Positions 8,249 to 17,730 of a DNA stretch of 64,000 bases are shown one piece after another. Position numbers and translations under genes: made by a program. Origin of the DNA: an uncultured Lachnospiraceae bacterium (GTDB lineage Bacteria; Bacillota; Clostridia; Lachnospirales; Lachnospiraceae). Numbering within the stretch: position 1 is the stretch's first letter; each line of letters starts with the position of its first letter. The stretch covers positions 1 to 64,000 of the forward strand of contig CAJUPF010000005.1 of assembly GCA_910588565.1 (NCBI GenBank), given 5' to 3'. Under the pieces are notes generated by a model, which saw only the letters and a program-made list of their open reading frames with translations, did not search any database and was not told the DNA's origin.

Positions 8249-9337
8249 ATGAGAGCATATTTAATACTGGAAGACGGAACAGTAATGGAAGGACTCAGTA
8301 TCGGCTCCCCAAAAGAAGTTATCAGCGAAATTGTATTTAACACATCTATGACCGGATATCTCGAAGTACTGACCGATCCCTCTTATGCCGGACAGGCAGT
8401 CGTTATGACCTATCCGTTAATCGGAAATTATGGGATTACGCCGGATATGGAATCCGAACGGCCATGGCCCGACGGCTACATCGTAAGGGAATTATCCCGC
8501 ATGCCCAGCAATTTCCGCAGCAAAGGCAGCATACAGGATTTTCTGAGGCAATATGACATTCCCGGAATTGCAGGCATTGATACCCGTGCGCTGACCAAAA
8601 TTCTCCGGGAAAAAGGCACGATGAACGGTATGATCACAACCAATGCCGACTACAATATTGAAGAAATCATTCCCCGCTTAAAAGCCTATACCACAGGCCG
8701 CGTCGTAGAGCGTGTGACCTGCCGGGTACAGAAAAGACTGGAAGCAAAGCGTCCAAAGAAAAAAGTCGCTCTCTTAGATTTGGGCGCAAAACAGAACATC
8801 GCTCATTCTCTGGTAAAAAGAGGCTGCCAGGTTACCATCTATCCGGCGCATACCCCGGCAGAAGAGATTTTATCCGCCAATCCCGACGGCATTATGTTAA
8901 GCAACGGCCCCGGAGATCCCAGGGAATGCACATCCATTATTGAAGAACTGAAAAAACTCTATGCTTCAGAGATCCCCATTTTTGCCATCTGCTTAGGCCA
9001 TCAGTTAATGGCTTTGGCAAATGGAGCCGACACTTATAAAATGAAATACGGACACAGAGGAGGCAATCATCCGGTAAAGGATTTGAAAACAGGCCGCGTT
9101 TACATCTCTTCCCAGAATCACGGATATGTCGTAGATACAAAACGGTTAGATCCAAAGATTGCAAAACCTGCCTTTGTCAACGTCAATGACGGCACGAATG
9201 AAGGCTTAGAATATATTGGAAAACAGATATTTACCGTACAGTTTCATCCGGAAGCCTGCCCAGGACCGCAGGACAGCGCATATCTGTTTGACAGATTTAT
9301 GGAAATGATGGGAGGGAAAACCAATGCCAAAGAATAA
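8249..9337 (+). CDS. carA: Carbamoyl-phosphate synthase small subunit (glutaminase)
   Basis: The small subunit hydrolyses glutamine and delivers ammonia to CarB for carbamoyl phosphate, used in pyrimidine and arginine synthesis. The N-terminal CPSase domain (MRAYLILEDGTVMEG) covers about 1-150; the class I glutaminase domain follows with the nucleophile Cys248 in FAICLGHQ and His/Glu in FHPEACPGP. I chose ATG 8249 (10 bases after AAGGA) over the GTG at 8243, which lies too close to the RBS and would add only MN. Length (362) is normal. The 3' end overlaps carB by 14 bases, indicating translational coupling. Confidence 0.96.
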   Translation: MRAYLILEDGTVMEGLSIGSPKEVISEIVFNTSMTGYLEVLTDPSYAGQAVVMTYPLIGNYGITPDMESERPWPDGYIVRELSRMPSNFRSKGSIQDFLRQYDIPGIAGIDTRALTKILREKGTMNGMITTNADYNIEEIIPRLKAYTTGRVVERVTCRVQKRLEAKRPKKKVALLDLGAKQNIAHSLVKRGCQVTIYPAHTPAEEILSANPDGIMLSNGPGDPRECTSIIEELKKLYASEIPIFAICLGHQLMALANGADTYKMKYGHRGGNHPVKDLKTGRVYISSQNHGYVVDTKRLDPKIAKPAFVNVNDGTNEGLEYIGKQIFTVQFHPEACPGPQDSAYLFDRFMEMMGGKTNAKE

Positions 9338-12300
9338 AGAGATCAGAAAAGTACTTGTGATAGGCTCCGGCCCGATTGTCATCGGACAGGCAGCAGAATT
9401 TGATTATGCCGGAACACAGGCATGCCGTTCTTTAAAAGAGGAGGGCATTGAAGTCGTTTTGGTCAACTCCAATCCTGCAACTATTATGACCGATAAAGAA
9501 ATTGCAGACGAGGTATATGTGGAACCGCTGACCGTGCCTGTTTTAGAACAGATTATTTTAAAAGAAAAACCGGACAGCGTGCTGCCTACGCTAGGAGGAC
9601 AGGCTGGCTTAAATCTGGGTATGGAGCTGGCGGAATCCGGATTTTTAGAACAGCATGGCGTGCAGCTGATTGGCACGACGGCAGAGACGATTTTTAAGGC
9701 GGAAGACCGCCAGGCATTTAAAGATACCATGGAAAAAATCGGAGAACCCTGCGCTGCATCCAAAGTTGTGAACAATGTACAGGATGGGATTTTGTTTACC
9801 AATACCATTGGCTATCCGGTTGTCCTTCGTCCTGCCTACACCTTAGGCGGGAGCGGCGGCGGAATTGCCCATAATGAGCAGGAGCTGATTGATATTCTGA
9901 CAAACGGCCTCCGGCTAAGCCGTGTCGGGGAAGTATTGGTGGAACGGTGCATTGCGGGCTGGAAAGAAATCGAATATGAAGTGATGCGGGATGGAAACGG
10001 CAACTGCATTACCGTCTGCAATATGGAAAATATCGATCCGGTCGGCGTGCATACCGGAGACAGCATTGTCGTAGCGCCTTCCCAGACCCTGGGAGACAAA
10101 GAATACCAGATGCTGCGTACTTCTGCGCTGAATATTATATCCGAGTTAAACATCACCGGAGGCTGTAATGTCCAGTACGCGCTGAAGCCGGACAGCTTTG
10201 AATACTGCGTGATCGAAGTAAATCCCCGTGTGTCCCGTTCTTCTGCTTTGGCATCCAAAGCGACCGGATATCCAATTGCAAAAGTAGCGGCCAAAATTGC
10301 ATTGGGATATACGCTGGATGAGATTAAAAACGCAATTACCGGCAAGACATATGCCAGCTTTGAACCTATGTTAGATTACTGTGTCGTAAAAATTCCAAGG
10401 CTTCCGTTTGATAAATTTATCACTGCGAAACGTACGCTTACGACCCAGATGAAGGCGACCGGAGAGGTAATGAGTATCTGCAATAACTTTGAAGGCGCTC
10501 TGATGAAAGCGATTCGTTCCTTAGAGCAGCATGTGGACAGTTTATGCGCATATGATTTTGGAAACCTGTCAGACAGGGAACTGGAACAAGAATTGAAAAT
10601 TGTAGATGACCGCCGGATGTTCTGTATTGCGGAAGCGCTGCGCCGGGGCATCCGCTATGAGCATATCCACGAGATCACCCGGATTGATCCCTGGTTTATT
10701 GATAAACTGGCAATCCTTGTTGAAATGGAGCAAAAGTTACAATCAAAAGAGCTTACCCCGGAATTGTTAAAAGAAGCAAAGCGTATGGAATTTCCGGATC
10801 ATGTTATTGCAGAGCTGGCTGGGAAAACAGAAGAAGAAGTCAGGCAGATGCGCTATGCCAACGGGATTACGGCTGTATACAAAATGGTAGATACCTGTGC
10901 GGCAGAATTTGAAGCGGCGACGCCATATTACTATTCTGTGTATGGCGGAGAAAATGAAGCGGCAGCTTCCCAGACAGGGAAGAAAGTACTGGTGCTTGGT
11001 TCCGGGCCCATTCGGATCGGGCAGGGAATTGAATTTGACTATTGCTCCGTCCACAGTACATGGGCGTTTAAAAAAGAAGGATTTGAAACTATTATTATAA
11101 ACAACAACCCGGAGACTGTTTCTACGGATTTTGATATTGCCGACAAGCTTTATTTTGAACCGCTGACGCCGGAAGATGTGGAAAATATTGTAAATATCGA
11201 AAAACCGGACGGCGCGGTCGTGCAGTTCGGAGGCCAGACCGCGATTAAACTGACGGAAAGCCTGATGAAAATGGGCGTTAGAATATATGGTACAAAGGCA
11301 AAAGATGTAGATGCAGCCGAAGACCGTGAACTGTTTGATGGAATTTTAGAGCAGACCGGGATTCCAAGGGCAGCGGGCGGGACAGTCTTTACAGCAGAGG
11401 AGGCAAAAGAAGTTGCGAACCGCCTGGGCTATCCGGTTTTGGTGCGTCCTTCTTATGTATTGGGCGGACAGGGTATGCGGATTGCTTATAATGCGGATGA
11501 AATCGAAGAATTTATTGATATCATCAATCAGATTGCACAGGATCACCCGATTCTGGTGGATAAATACCTGCAGGGAAAAGAAATTGAAGTAGATGCGGTA
11601 TGCGATGGGACAGATATTTTGATTCCGGGCATTATGGAACATATCGAGCGGACCGGAATACATTCCGGAGACAGCATTTCCGTCTATCCGGCACAGACGA
11701 TCGGCGAAGAAATCAAACAGATTCTGGTGGAATATACCAAACGGCTCGCGCAGGCGCTGCACGTAGTTGGTATGATCAATATCCAGTTTATTGTGATGGA
11801 CGGCAGTGTATATGTGATTGAAGTAAATCCCCGTTCTTCGAGGACAGTTCCCTATATCAGCAAAGTGACCGGAATCCCGATTGTGGAGCTGGCGACAAAG
11901 GTGATGATTGGCAATACCTTAAAAGGAATGGGGTACCCGACAGGTCTTGCGCCGCAGGCGGATGATATCGCAGTCAAAATGCCTGTTTTTTCATTTGAAA
12001 AGCTGCGGGGCGCGGAGATTAGCCTTGGGCCTGAAATGAAATCCACCGGGGAATGCCTGGGGATTGCTAAGAGTTTCGATGAAGCTCTTTACAAGGCTTT
12101 TCTGGGAGCGGGGGTTACGCTTCCCAAATACAAGCAGATGATTATAACGGTAAAAGATGCGGATAAACCGGAAGCGGTAGATGTGGCAAAACGTTTTGCC
12201 GCACTGGGCTATAAAATATATGCGACCAGAAGTACAGCGAAATATTTAAATGCGCATGGAGTGGAGGCTCTTAGAATCAATAAGATTACCCAAGAATCTC

Positions 12301-12530
12301 CAAATGTTATGGATTTGATCCTGGGCCATAAAATCGATCTTGTGATTGATACGCCGACGCAGGGAAATGGAGATAAAAGCAGGGATGGATTTTTAATCCG
12401 CAGAAATGCAATTGAAACAGGCGTCTATTGTATCACGGCGATGGATACGGCGAACGCACTGGCAAGAAGCCTTGAAACGGTTAGCAAGACGCTGACTCCG
12501 ATTGATATTGCAACGGTGAAAAATATTTAG
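9324..12530 (+). CDS. carB: Carbamoyl-phosphate synthase large subunit
   Basis: The 1068-residue synthetase joins bicarbonate, ammonia and two ATP to carbamoyl phosphate. It shows the expected internal duplication: two ATP-grasp halves (about 1-540 and 550-930), each starting with a GSGPIxIGQ motif (GSGPIVIGQAAEFDYAG and GSGPIRIGQGIEFDYCS) and each with an EVNPRxSRSS-like metal-binding motif (EVNPRVSRSSALASKATG, EVNPRSSRTVPYISKVTG). A C-terminal MGS-like allosteric domain (about 935-1068) would bind UMP or ornithine. It overlaps carA and ends just before a strong terminator. Fully ordinary. Confidence 0.97.
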   Translation: MPKNKEIRKVLVIGSGPIVIGQAAEFDYAGTQACRSLKEEGIEVVLVNSNPATIMTDKEIADEVYVEPLTVPVLEQIILKEKPDSVLPTLGGQAGLNLGMELAESGFLEQHGVQLIGTTAETIFKAEDRQAFKDTMEKIGEPCAASKVVNNVQDGILFTNTIGYPVVLRPAYTLGGSGGGIAHNEQELIDILTNGLRLSRVGEVLVERCIAGWKEIEYEVMRDGNGNCITVCNMENIDPVGVHTGDSIVVAPSQTLGDKEYQMLRTSALNIISELNITGGCNVQYALKPDSFEYCVIEVNPRVSRSSALASKATGYPIAKVAAKIALGYTLDEIKNAITGKTYASFEPMLDYCVVKIPRLPFDKFITAKRTLTTQMKATGEVMSICNNFEGALMKAIRSLEQHVDSLCAYDFGNLSDRELEQELKIVDDRRMFCIAEALRRGIRYEHIHEITRIDPWFIDKLAILVEMEQKLQSKELTPELLKEAKRMEFPDHVIAELAGKTEEEVRQMRYANGITAVYKMVDTCAAEFEAATPYYYSVYGGENEAAASQTGKKVLVLGSGPIRIGQGIEFDYCSVHSTWAFKKEGFETIIINNNPETVSTDFDIADKLYFEPLTPEDVENIVNIEKPDGAVVQFGGQTAIKLTESLMKMGVRIYGTKAKDVDAAEDRELFDGILEQTGIPRAAGGTVFTAEEAKEVANRLGYPVLVRPSYVLGGQGMRIAYNADEIEEFIDIINQIAQDHPILVDKYLQGKEIEVDAVCDGTDILIPGIMEHIERTGIHSGDSISVYPAQTIGEEIKQILVEYTKRLAQALHVVGMINIQFIVMDGSVYVIEVNPRSSRTVPYISKVTGIPIVELATKVMIGNTLKGMGYPTGLAPQADDIAVKMPVFSFEKLRGAEISLGPEMKSTGECLGIAKSFDEALYKAFLGAGVTLPKYKQMIITVKDADKPEAVDVAKRFAALGYKIYATRSTAKYLNAHGVEALRINKITQESPNVMDLILGHKIDLVIDTPTQGNGDKSRDGFLIRRNAIETGVYCITAMDTANALARSLETVSKTLTPIDIATVKNI

Positions 12531-12535
12531 AAAAA

Positions 12536-12570
12536 AGCCCCGCAGAGAATGGAAAACTCTCTGTGGGGCT
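12536..12570. terminator. Bidirectional terminator between carB and the HD-GYP-like gene
   Basis: AGCCCCGCAGAGA (12536-12548) pairs with TCTCTGTGGGGCT (12558-12570), flanked by an A-run on the left and T residues on the right. It serves two convergent genes. Confidence 0.85.
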
Positions 12571-12583
12571 TTGCTGTAATCGG

Positions 12584-13750
12584 TTATTTTTTGGCTAATT
12601 TCTGTGCCATGCGCTGTTTGTAGCGTTTCAGCGTACTCTGGAGCCTGGAATCTGCGGAGAATTGCTTTAGCGTATCCTCATCTACGACAATTCGGTTATC
12701 CATGGTCTTCATAATATCTGAAATCTGGATATCTCTGGCAACAACCGGATCACTGAGGTCATATGTTTTGTTGTCGCGGATATTTAAAATCAGCGGAGCC
12801 ATAAAGTTATTCGGGTTTTCTACCAGTACAATTGCCTTGTCTCCGTTGGTCAGATCAATACTGCAGCCGGTCGGCAGGATATGTATGCAGTTCGCAAGGG
12901 CGGAAACTGCCTGCGGATGGTATAAGCCAGGCGATTTCCGAAGCTCCCGGATCGCGCAAACTTCAGATTCCGGCGCGTGGTTTAGGTTCATGGCAGTCAG
13001 CTGGTCAAATTTGTCCGCAACGGTCAGCACAAGCGCACTTTGGGAGAAATTTCTGACCTGCAATGCTTTGGGATCTGTTTCAGACAGGATCGCATGTGTC
13101 TGCTGAATAATATTTAGCACACCGGCGTCCAGCAGGTATTTGTTCGTCTCAGGATACAGAAGCTGGTAGCCTCTCTTGCGGCATTCCTGGATCACATGAT
13201 AGTCTTCCGGTTCCAGTTCTTTCTTATCTAAAATCCGCAGCGGAACATACAGATAGCCCAAATCGTAGAGTAAAGCGGCTGTCACAAGATTCCGTTTGTC
13301 AGCAATGTTATAATTCAGTACATTTGCTATCATGGCGGCAAGAATTGCGGTGCTGATGGAATGTTTGTATACAAAGTCCACAGAACTGCGCAGATTCTGA
13401 GTGAAATTCATCTTATGATCCAAAGAGCCATAATGGTATAAGATGTCTTCGGCCAAATCGGAAAGAGTCTCCGGTTCTTTGTCATTGTGCAGGCAGTCCA
13501 TAATTTCTTTGATACGGAACATATAGACGGTCTGTAACTGCTCGAACTGGAGATCTTCTTGGGAAAGAGGAGGAAGCGGTTCTGCCGGTTCCAGGGTGAA
13601 AATGCCGATCAGGCCAAAGTTTTCAATACTTTTGATTGCGGATATGGTCAGAAGACTGTTGCGATCGTATAACAGGACACCCATTTTGTTATAGATCGGC
13701 TTGGCAAGACGCATACCGGGTTTTAAATCTTTACTTTCTACAAACTGCAT
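12584..13750 (-). CDS. Degenerate HD-GYP domain protein
   Basis: A 388-residue cytoplasmic protein with an N-terminal region (about 1-60, LKPGMRLAKPIYNKMGVLL) typical of proteins preceding HD-GYP domains, followed by a domain with HD-GYP spacing (about 125-300). Key phosphodiesterase residues are changed: the HD pair of HDIGK is Tyr162-Asp163 in ALLYDLGYLYVP, the HHE motif reads QQT, and no GYP is visible. The first His (His130) and the late Asp (VADKFDQL) remain. Cyclic-di-GMP hydrolysis is therefore unlikely; a binding or scaffold role is possible. Upstream AAAAGGAGCG is a good RBS on this strand. It is monocistronic. Confidence 0.75.
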   Translation of the reverse strand: MQFVESKDLKPGMRLAKPIYNKMGVLLYDRNSLLTISAIKSIENFGLIGIFTLEPAEPLPPLSQEDLQFEQLQTVYMFRIKEIMDCLHNDKEPETLSDLAEDILYHYGSLDHKMNFTQNLRSSVDFVYKHSISTAILAAMIANVLNYNIADKRNLVTAALLYDLGYLYVPLRILDKKELEPEDYHVIQECRKRGYQLLYPETNKYLLDAGVLNIIQQTHAILSETDPKALQVRNFSQSALVLTVADKFDQLTAMNLNHAPESEVCAIRELRKSPGLYHPQAVSALANCIHILPTGCSIDLTNGDKAIVLVENPNNFMAPLILNIRDNKTYDLSDPVVARDIQISDIMKTMDNRIVVDEDTLKQFSADSRLQSTLKRYKQRMAQKLAKK

Positions 13751-13964
13751 AGAATATATTCACGCTCCTTTTCAGTATTACAGTGTTATCTGATAGTTTT
13801 ATTAAAAATTACTAATTATAATATAACATATTGAAGAGAAGAAAACAATCGGTTATACTGTAGAAAAAAGTAAAAAGTTGTTTTTGGGGCGTTTTTTATG
13901 GGTGGGGTTAGGTAAATGATAGTTGGATGTAAATGGGAACATTAGTTATCAGATGAGGTTAGTT

Positions 13965-15215
13965 ATGGGACATAAGTGTTTTACGAGAAAAATTGCATAT
14001 TTGCTGGCTGGTGTGGCGTTAGTGGTTTCTTCTTTTGATGTACAGGCTTCCCAGACGGGGAAATCGATCGATGAGCTGGAGAAGGAAAAGCAGAAGGCAC
14101 AGGAGTGGGTTGGAGAATTAAATGAGCAGAAAAACAGCCTGCAGGGGGATTTAGAGGAGTTTAACAGACAGCTGTCGGATATTTCTGTCCAGATCAATGA
14201 TTTGGAAGAGCAGATTAAAGAGAAGGAAACGGCAATTGAGGTGACAGGGGAAGAGTTAGAGGAGGCTGAGAGTACCAGGAAAAGCCAGTATGAGAGGATG
14301 AAGCTCAGGATACAGTTTATTTATGAAAAAGGGAATGTGAATATTATTTCGGTTTTTCTGGGGAGTAAATCATTGTCGGATTTTCTGAATAAGGCGGAGT
14401 ATGTGGGGGAGATAAACCGTTATGACAATGAGCTTCTGGATACATATCAGAAGACCTGTAAACAGGTGGCGGAAAAAGAGGAGCAGCTGAAAACAGAAAA
14501 AAGTGATTTGGTCGCACTGCAGGAGGATATGGAACAGAAGAAAGAGGAAGTAAGCGGCCTTGTTGCCAGGACGCAGGAGAATATTCAGGCAAAGCAGAAG
14601 GAGATTACAGGCGCGCAGGGGACTATAAGCCAGTATGAAACGCAGATTGCCGAGATGAAAGCGTATGAAGAAGAGTTAGAGCGTAAAAAAGCGCAGGAAG
14701 CAAAGCGGCTTGCCGAGGAGCAGAAGAAAAAAGCGGAAGAACAGAAGAAAAAGGAGGAAGCGCAGAATGCCGCCTCCGGGCAGAATACGCAGTCCAAGCC
14801 CCAGACTGCTGCGCCGGCACAGGATACAAAGCCTGATAAGGAAGAAACGTCTTCCGGGGGAGGAGGAACAGCGCCTTCCAATGCCAGTGATCTTGCAATG
14901 CTTGCCGCTTTGGTGGAGTGTGAAGCGGGAGGAGAGAGCTACGAAGGGCAGCTGGCAGTAGCCAGTGTTGTAGTAAACCGTGTGAAAAGCGGGAGTTTTC
15001 CCAATACGATCTCCGGTGTTATTTATCAGGGCGGACAGTTTTCTCCGGTCGCCAGCGGACGGTTTGCCGTTGTCCTTTCCAATGGGGCGAACAGCAGCTG
15101 CACACAGGCGGCGAGCGCCGCGCTTTCCGGCGGTACAAATATCGGCTGCCTTTATTTTTGCCGCGCATCTTCAGGCGTAGCGGGAACGGTGATTGGGAAT
15201 CATGTGTTTTATTAA
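13965..15215 (+). CDS. Secreted cell-wall hydrolase with coiled coil and SleB-type domain
   Basis: A 416-residue exported protein. A signal peptide (IAYLLAGVALVVSSFDVQA) is followed by a long coiled coil (about 35-265) of the kind seen in PcsB/CwlO-type hydrolase regulators, a Lys/Glu/Gln then Pro/Gly-rich linker (about 230-305), and a C-terminal Hydrolase_2 (SleB-like) domain (about 307-416) with the probable catalytic Glu in VECEAGGESYEGQLAVASVVVNRV split over its start. It should cleave peptidoglycan (lytic transglycosylase type) in division or spore germination. ATG 13965 was chosen for its GAGG upstream; ATG 13953 is possible. It is transcribed divergently from the HD-GYP-like gene. Confidence 0.85.
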   Translation: MGHKCFTRKIAYLLAGVALVVSSFDVQASQTGKSIDELEKEKQKAQEWVGELNEQKNSLQGDLEEFNRQLSDISVQINDLEEQIKEKETAIEVTGEELEEAESTRKSQYERMKLRIQFIYEKGNVNIISVFLGSKSLSDFLNKAEYVGEINRYDNELLDTYQKTCKQVAEKEEQLKTEKSDLVALQEDMEQKKEEVSGLVARTQENIQAKQKEITGAQGTISQYETQIAEMKAYEEELERKKAQEAKRLAEEQKKKAEEQKKKEEAQNAASGQNTQSKPQTAAPAQDTKPDKEETSSGGGGTAPSNASDLAMLAALVECEAGGESYEGQLAVASVVVNRVKSGSFPNTISGVIYQGGQFSPVASGRFAVVLSNGANSSCTQAASAALSGGTNIGCLYFCRASSGVAGTVIGNHVFY

Positions 15216-15233
15216 AAATACACGGTTTAAACC

Positions 15234-15262
15234 TTGCAATACCGCAGGAAATGTGCTAATCT
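15234..15262 (+). promoter_or_regulatory. Probable promoter of the butyrate operon
   Basis: TTGCAA (15234-15239), 17-base spacer ending in TGC, TAATCT (15257-15262): an extended -10 promoter about 110 bases before thl. Confidence 0.55.
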
Positions 15263-15317
15263 TAACAAGAACAAGTTAGACGTTCGAAAAGCTGTTTTAT
15301 TATTTTTTTATAAGAGA

Positions 15318-15335
15318 TTGTTAAAAAATTAACAG
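15318..15335 (+). promoter_or_regulatory. Rex-type operator upstream of thl
   Basis: TTGTTAAAAAATTAACAG matches the redox-repressor Rex consensus TTGTTAANNNNTTAACAA at 13 of 14 defined bases. It lies between the probable promoter and the start codon, so a bound repressor would block elongation or initiation. Rex control of butyrate-pathway genes by NADH/NAD+ is known in clostridia. Confidence 0.7.
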
Positions 15336-15370
15336 CTTACGAAATCATCAAAACAGAAGGAGACGAGAAA

Positions 15371-16558
15371 ATGGCAAAGAAAGTAGTTTTAGCAGGCGCA
15401 TGCCGTACAGCAATCGGAAAAATGGGCGGAGCATTGAGCAATACTCCGGCAGCAGATTTAGGCGCTATCGTAATCAAAGAAGCATTGAACAGAGCTGGCG
15501 TTAAGCCGGAGCAGGTGGATGAAGTAATGATGGGATGTGTTATCCAGGCTGCTCAGGGACAGAACGTTGCGCGTCAGGCTTCTATTAAAGCAGGCCTGCC
15601 GATTGAGGTTCCGGCATTTACGCTGAACGTAGTATGTGGCTCCGGTCTGAAATGCGTCAACGAAGCTGCCAGCTTAATCATGTCCGGTCAGGCAGACGTT
15701 GTTGTTGCCGGCGGTATGGAGAATATGTCTATGGCTCCATATGCGATGACCAAAGCTCGTTTTGGATACCGCATGAACAATGCGACTATCGTTGACACCA
15801 TGGTAAATGATGCGTTAACCGATGCGTTCAATCATTACCATATGATGATTACAGCAGAGAATGTATGTGATAAATATGGCATCACCCGTGAAGAACTGGA
15901 TGCATTCTCAGCAAACAGCCAGCAGAAATGCGAAAAGGCAATTGCAGAAGGTAAATTTGATGATGAGATCGTACCGGTACCTGTTAAAGTGAAGAGAGAA
16001 ACCGTTATGTTTGCCAAAGACGAAGGACCTCGTGCCGGAACAACCGCAGAGAGCCTTGCAAACTTAAAATGCTGCTCCGGAAAAGGCGACGGACTGGTTA
16101 CAGCAGGTAATGCTTCCGGAATCAATGACGGCGCTGCAGCAATTGTCGTTATGAGTGAAGAAAAAGCCAAAGAACTTGGCGTAACGCCGATGGCTACATG
16201 GATTGCAGGTGCGCTTGGCGGAGTAGAGCCGGAAATCATGGGTGTTGGCCCGGTTGCTTCCACAAAGAAGGTTCTTGAGAGAACAGGTATGAGCATTGAC
16301 GATATGGATCTTGTCGAGGCAAATGAAGCATTTGCTGCACAGTCTATCGCAGTTGCAAGAGATTTGGGATTTAATATGGACAAAGTAAACGTAAACGGCG
16401 GCGCTATTGCGCTTGGACATCCGGTTGGAGCATCCGGCTGCCGTATTCTGGTTACATTATTACATGAGATGCAGAAGAGAGAAGAGGTTAAGACTGGTCT
16501 TGCTACGCTTTGCATCGGCGGTGGTATGGGCTGCTCAACGATCGTTGAGAAATATTAA
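15371..16558 (+). CDS. thl: Acetyl-CoA C-acetyltransferase (thiolase)
   Basis: Thiolase condenses two acetyl-CoA to acetoacetyl-CoA, the first step to butyryl-CoA. The 395-residue protein has normal length. The nucleophilic Cys89 is in [10 protein letters not shown]; the C-terminal motifs [17 protein letters not shown] (catalytic His) and CIGGGMGCS (second Cys) are intact. The start follows AGAAGGAGA. It is the first gene of the butyrate cluster; the gene for the third enzyme, crotonase, is not next to it. Confidence 0.96.
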   Translation: MAKKVVLAGACRTAIGKMGGALSNTPAADLGAIVIKEALNRAGVKPEQVDEVMMGCVIQAAQGQNVARQASIKAGLPIEVPAFTLNVVCGSGLKCVNEAASLIMSGQADVVVAGGMENMSMAPYAMTKARFGYRMNNATIVDTMVNDALTDAFNHYHMMITAENVCDKYGITREELDAFSANSQQKCEKAIAEGKFDDEIVPVPVKVKRETVMFAKDEGPRAGTTAESLANLKCCSGKGDGLVTAGNASGINDGAAAIVVMSEEKAKELGVTPMATWIAGALGGVEPEIMGVGPVASTKKVLERTGMSIDDMDLVEANEAFAAQSIAVARDLGFNMDKVNVNGGAIALGHPVGASGCRILVTLLHEMQKREEVKTGLATLCIGGGMGCSTIVEKY

Positions 16559-16576
16559 TGAAACAGAACTATAATT

Positions 16577-16600
16577 CGAGAGACAGAAAGCTGTCTCTCG
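16577..16600 (+). other. Intercistronic hairpin after thl
   Basis: CGAGAGACAG (16577-16586) pairs perfectly with CTGTCTCTCG (16591-16600) around AAAG. No T-run follows, so mRNA processing or stabilisation is likelier than termination. Confidence 0.55.
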
Positions 16601-16730
16601 GATCTTACTGTGTACATGTCCGCATTCAGGAACAAAGCTGCTTGCGGCAGTATGCGAAAGCTGCAGCGGGCAAATGGAAGAAAGCTTTTATGCCCGGTTT
16701 TAGTTAAAAAATGAAGGAGGAATTACAACA

Positions 16731-17603
16731 ATGAAAGTAGGCGTTATTGGTGCAGGCACCATGGGACAGGGAATTGCAAAAGCATTTGCACAGGTTGACG
16801 GATATGAGGTTGCACTCTGCGATATCAAGCAGGAGTGGGCTGACGGCGGAAAAGCCAAGATCCAGAAAGGCTATGCAAGACTGGTAGAAAAAGGCAAAAT
16901 GGCACAGGAAGCAGTTGACGCTATCCTTGCCAAAATCACACCAGGTTTAAAAGAAGAGCTTTGCGCAGACTGCGATCTGATCGTAGAAGCTGCTTTTGAG
17001 AATATGGAAGTTAAGAAAACAACATTCTCAGAATTAGATAAAATCTGCAAACCAGAGTGTATTTTCGCTTCCAATACATCCAGCCTTTCCATTACAGAAA
17101 TCGGCAACGGCCTGACACGTCCGATGGTTGGTATGCATTTCTTTAACCCGGCAGACCGTATGAAATTAATCGAAGTAATCGCAGGTGTGAATACCCCGGC
17201 AGAGACGGTAGACGCAATCAAGAAGATTTCCGCAGAAATCGGCAAAACTCCGGTACAGGTAAATGAAGCTGCAGGCTTTGTCGTAAACCGTATTTTAATC
17301 CCGATGATCAATGAAGCTGCTTTCATCAAAATGGAAGGCGTTTCTGATATCGCAGGCATTGATGCAGCGATGAAGTTAGGTGCAAACCATCCGATGGGAC
17401 CCCTTGAGTTAGGCGATTTTATCGGCCTTGATATCTGCCTTGCTATTATGGATGTGCTTTACAATGAGACAGGCGACAGCAAATACCGTGCTTGCCCGTT
17501 GATCCGTAAGATGGTACGCGGCGGCAATCTTGGCGCTAAGAGCGGAAAAGGCTTCTATATTTACAATGCAGACCGCACAAAGACACCGGTGGATGCGCAG
17601 TAA
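16731..17603 (+). CDS. hbd: 3-hydroxybutyryl-CoA dehydrogenase
   Basis: This 290-residue NAD(P)H-dependent enzyme reduces acetoacetyl-CoA to 3-hydroxybutyryl-CoA. The N-terminal Rossmann fold shows GAGTMGQG at residues 7-14; the catalytic His is in MVGMHFFNPADRMKLIEV, and the C-terminal helical dimerisation domain contains NHPMGPLELGDFIGLD and ends GKSGKGFYIY-like (GAKSGKGFYIYNADRT). RBS AAGGAGG precedes the ATG. It is 172 bases after thl, separated by a hairpin, and precedes bcd. Confidence 0.96.
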   Translation: MKVGVIGAGTMGQGIAKAFAQVDGYEVALCDIKQEWADGGKAKIQKGYARLVEKGKMAQEAVDAILAKITPGLKEELCADCDLIVEAAFENMEVKKTTFSELDKICKPECIFASNTSSLSITEIGNGLTRPMVGMHFFNPADRMKLIEVIAGVNTPAETVDAIKKISAEIGKTPVQVNEAAGFVVNRILIPMINEAAFIKMEGVSDIAGIDAAMKLGANHPMGPLELGDFIGLDICLAIMDVLYNETGDSKYRACPLIRKMVRGGNLGAKSGKGFYIYNADRTKTPVDAQ

Positions 17604-17639
17604 TCAGGCAATTGTATACAGGGCTGCGGCAGATACTTT

Positions 17640-17673
17640 TGTAACAGTTCAGCCTTCCGGCTTCACTGTTACA
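17640..17673 (+). other. Intercistronic hairpin between hbd and bcd
   Basis: TGTAACAGT (17640-17648) pairs with ACTGTTACA (17665-17673); an inner GCC/GGC closes a TTCC loop. No T-run follows, so it is probably a processing or stabilising stem. Confidence 0.55.
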
Positions 17674-17730
17674 TACGTGTTGGCTGCGGATACCTGTTTG
17701 AAAATAATATGACATGGAGGAATAGGAAAC

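Noticed and set aside
15835..16515. 226-codon minus-strand frame opposite thl
   Set aside because: Low-complexity antisense shadow of thiolase; thl motifs are intact on the + strand.
16559..16730. Hidden or frameshifted crotonase gene between thl and hbd
   Set aside because: The gap is 172 bases, far too short for a crotonase of about 260 residues, and no fragment is recognisable.
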